A stretch of DNA of 7,138 nucleotides from an uncultured Clostridia bacterium (GTDB lineage: Bacteria; Bacillota; Clostridia; Lachnospirales; Lachnospiraceae), in the NCBI GenBank assembly GCA_937888895.1, contig CALASV010000157.1, positions 1-7,138 of the forward strand, in the 5' to 3' direction. The translations under genes were made by a program, and so were the position numbers. Numbering within the stretch: position 1 is the stretch's first letter; each line of letters opens with the position of its first letter. The notes under the pieces are model-generated. The model did no database searches. It was not told the origin of the DNA and saw nothing but the letters and a program-made list of their open reading frames with translations. This document shows, in pieces, positions 6,947-7,138 of this stretch.

Positions 6947-6961
6947 ATGTTATATTAAATG
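6934..6961 (+). promoter_or_regulatory. Candidate promoter for the short reading frame at 7006
   Basis: TTGACA at 6934-6939 is a perfect -35 hexamer. The -10 is ambiguous: TAAATG at 6956-6961 has 16-base spacing, while TATATT at 6951-6956 has a TGn extension (6948-6950) but is only 11 bases from TTGACA and would have to act as an extended -10 alone. The site is 45-70 bases upstream of the next start codon. No convincing GC-rich terminator hairpin separates it from the helicase stop codon, so read-through from the helicase gene is possible. Confidence 0.45.
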
Positions 6962-6992
6962 TTGTAAATTCATTAACATAAAAGATAAATAG

Positions 6993-6997
6993 AGGAG
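6993..6997 (+). promoter_or_regulatory. Ribosome binding site fixing the start at 7006
   Basis: AGGAG ends 8 bases before the ATG at 7006. An earlier ATG at 6998 is in another frame and is only one base beyond the AGGAG, too close to be used, so this site selects 7006 as the start. Confidence 0.6.
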
Positions 6998-7005
6998 ATG
7001 ATAGG

Positions 7006-7128
7006 ATGCCAAGCTTTGATACATTATTTAATGAATATGCTAATACTAAAAATGGAGATGTTTATACTTTCTGTCAAAAGTATAAAGTCAAACGGATATT
7101 CGTAATCCGCTTCGCTACTTACTCATAA
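7006..7128 (+). CDS. Short hypothetical protein, 40 aa, possibly truncated by a repeat at its 3' end
   Basis: The frame starts MPSFDTLFNEYANTKNG and ends KRIFVIRFATYS before TAA (7126-7128). It is not recognised. The first 27 or so residues look like a normal soluble N-terminus with codon use like the neighbouring genes, and a promoter-like TTGACA plus a well-spaced AGGAG lie upstream. The last dozen residues are encoded by a palindromic, CpG-bearing segment (7093-7138) unlike the preceding bases. This suggests that the original gene was cut short by insertion of a small repeat or that the assembly joins a repeat here. It may also be a real small protein. No membrane segment or known motif is evident. 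Confidence 0.45.
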   Translation: MPSFDTLFNEYANTKNGDVYTFCQKYKVKRIFVIRFATYS

Positions 7129-7138
7129 CCGAATAGCT
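7093..7138. repeat. Right-edge palindromic, CpG-bearing segment, possible dispersed repeat
   Basis: CGGAT (7093-7097) pairs with ATCCG (7105-7109), and TATTCG (7097-7102) pairs with CGAATA (7130-7135). GCTA (7114-7117) can pair with TAGC (7134-7137). The segment is about 43% GC with five CpGs, clearly different from the adjoining AT-rich sequence. It runs off the window edge, so its full length is unknown. I have the impression of seeing similar short repeats in Lachnospiraceae genomes, but this is memory, not a search result. Confidence 0.4.

Noticed and set aside
6998..7099. Alternative start ATG at 6998 for the downstream frame
   Set aside because: It is only one base past the AGGAG, in a different frame, and gives a short Met/Leu/Ile-rich product ending early in the same region.
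1..7138. CRISPR array, retron, diversity-generating retroelement, tRNA or rRNA gene, or transposase
   Set aside because: No regularly spaced repeats, no reverse transcriptase or transposase motifs and no tRNA cloverleaf or rRNA-like sequence were seen in the window.

Overview
The base composition is strongly AT-rich, with A/T-ending codons, AGGAG-type ribosome binding sites and an extended -10 promoter. Together with the two large proteins, this suggests a low-GC anaerobic Firmicute, most likely a gut Lachnospiraceae-type organism. That placement is inferred from style and from resemblance of the proteins to remembered families; no database was searched.

Layout. Positions 1-68 are an edge segment, richer in CpG than the rest, with a short perfect hairpin that may terminate the gene to its right. 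Positions 69-1811 (minus strand) encode a complete 580-aa GH13 alpha-amylase-family enzyme without a signal peptide. It carries a charged, low-complexity linker and a separate C-terminal module of about 50 residues. Positions 1812-2078 are a divergent intergenic region with a clear extended -10 promoter reading right. Positions 2079-6881 (plus strand) encode a 1600-aa protein that joins a DEDD-type exonuclease-like region, a Cys cluster, a complete RecQ-like SF2 helicase core, a long region with several winged-helix-like segments, a complete UvrD-like SF1A helicase and an unassigned C-terminal domain. Positions 6882-7005 hold another promoter-like region that shares a 16-base exact match, and looser similarity around it, with the region upstream of the helicase gene. 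From 7006 a short reading frame with a good ribosome binding site runs into a palindromic, CpG-bearing segment at the right edge and stops at 7128.

How the genes relate. The amylase and the helicase are transcribed divergently and show no obvious shared function; the amylase looks like housekeeping intracellular maltodextrin metabolism. The standout feature is the giant helicase: one polypeptide with two ATP-driven DNA motors from different superfamilies plus a nuclease-like domain. It resembles in concept the multi-subunit end-processing machines (RecBCD, AddAB, AdnAB) but is built from other parts. I recall similarly built proteins annotated simply as RecQ-family helicases in Bacteroidetes and Firmicutes, so the family is probably not new to databases; I know of no experimental account of its role. 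No neighbouring nuclease, methylase, toxin, reverse transcriptase or CRISPR array is present to show a multi-gene defence system in this window. Both window edges look like dispersed-repeat sequence, so the window may be bounded by repeats.
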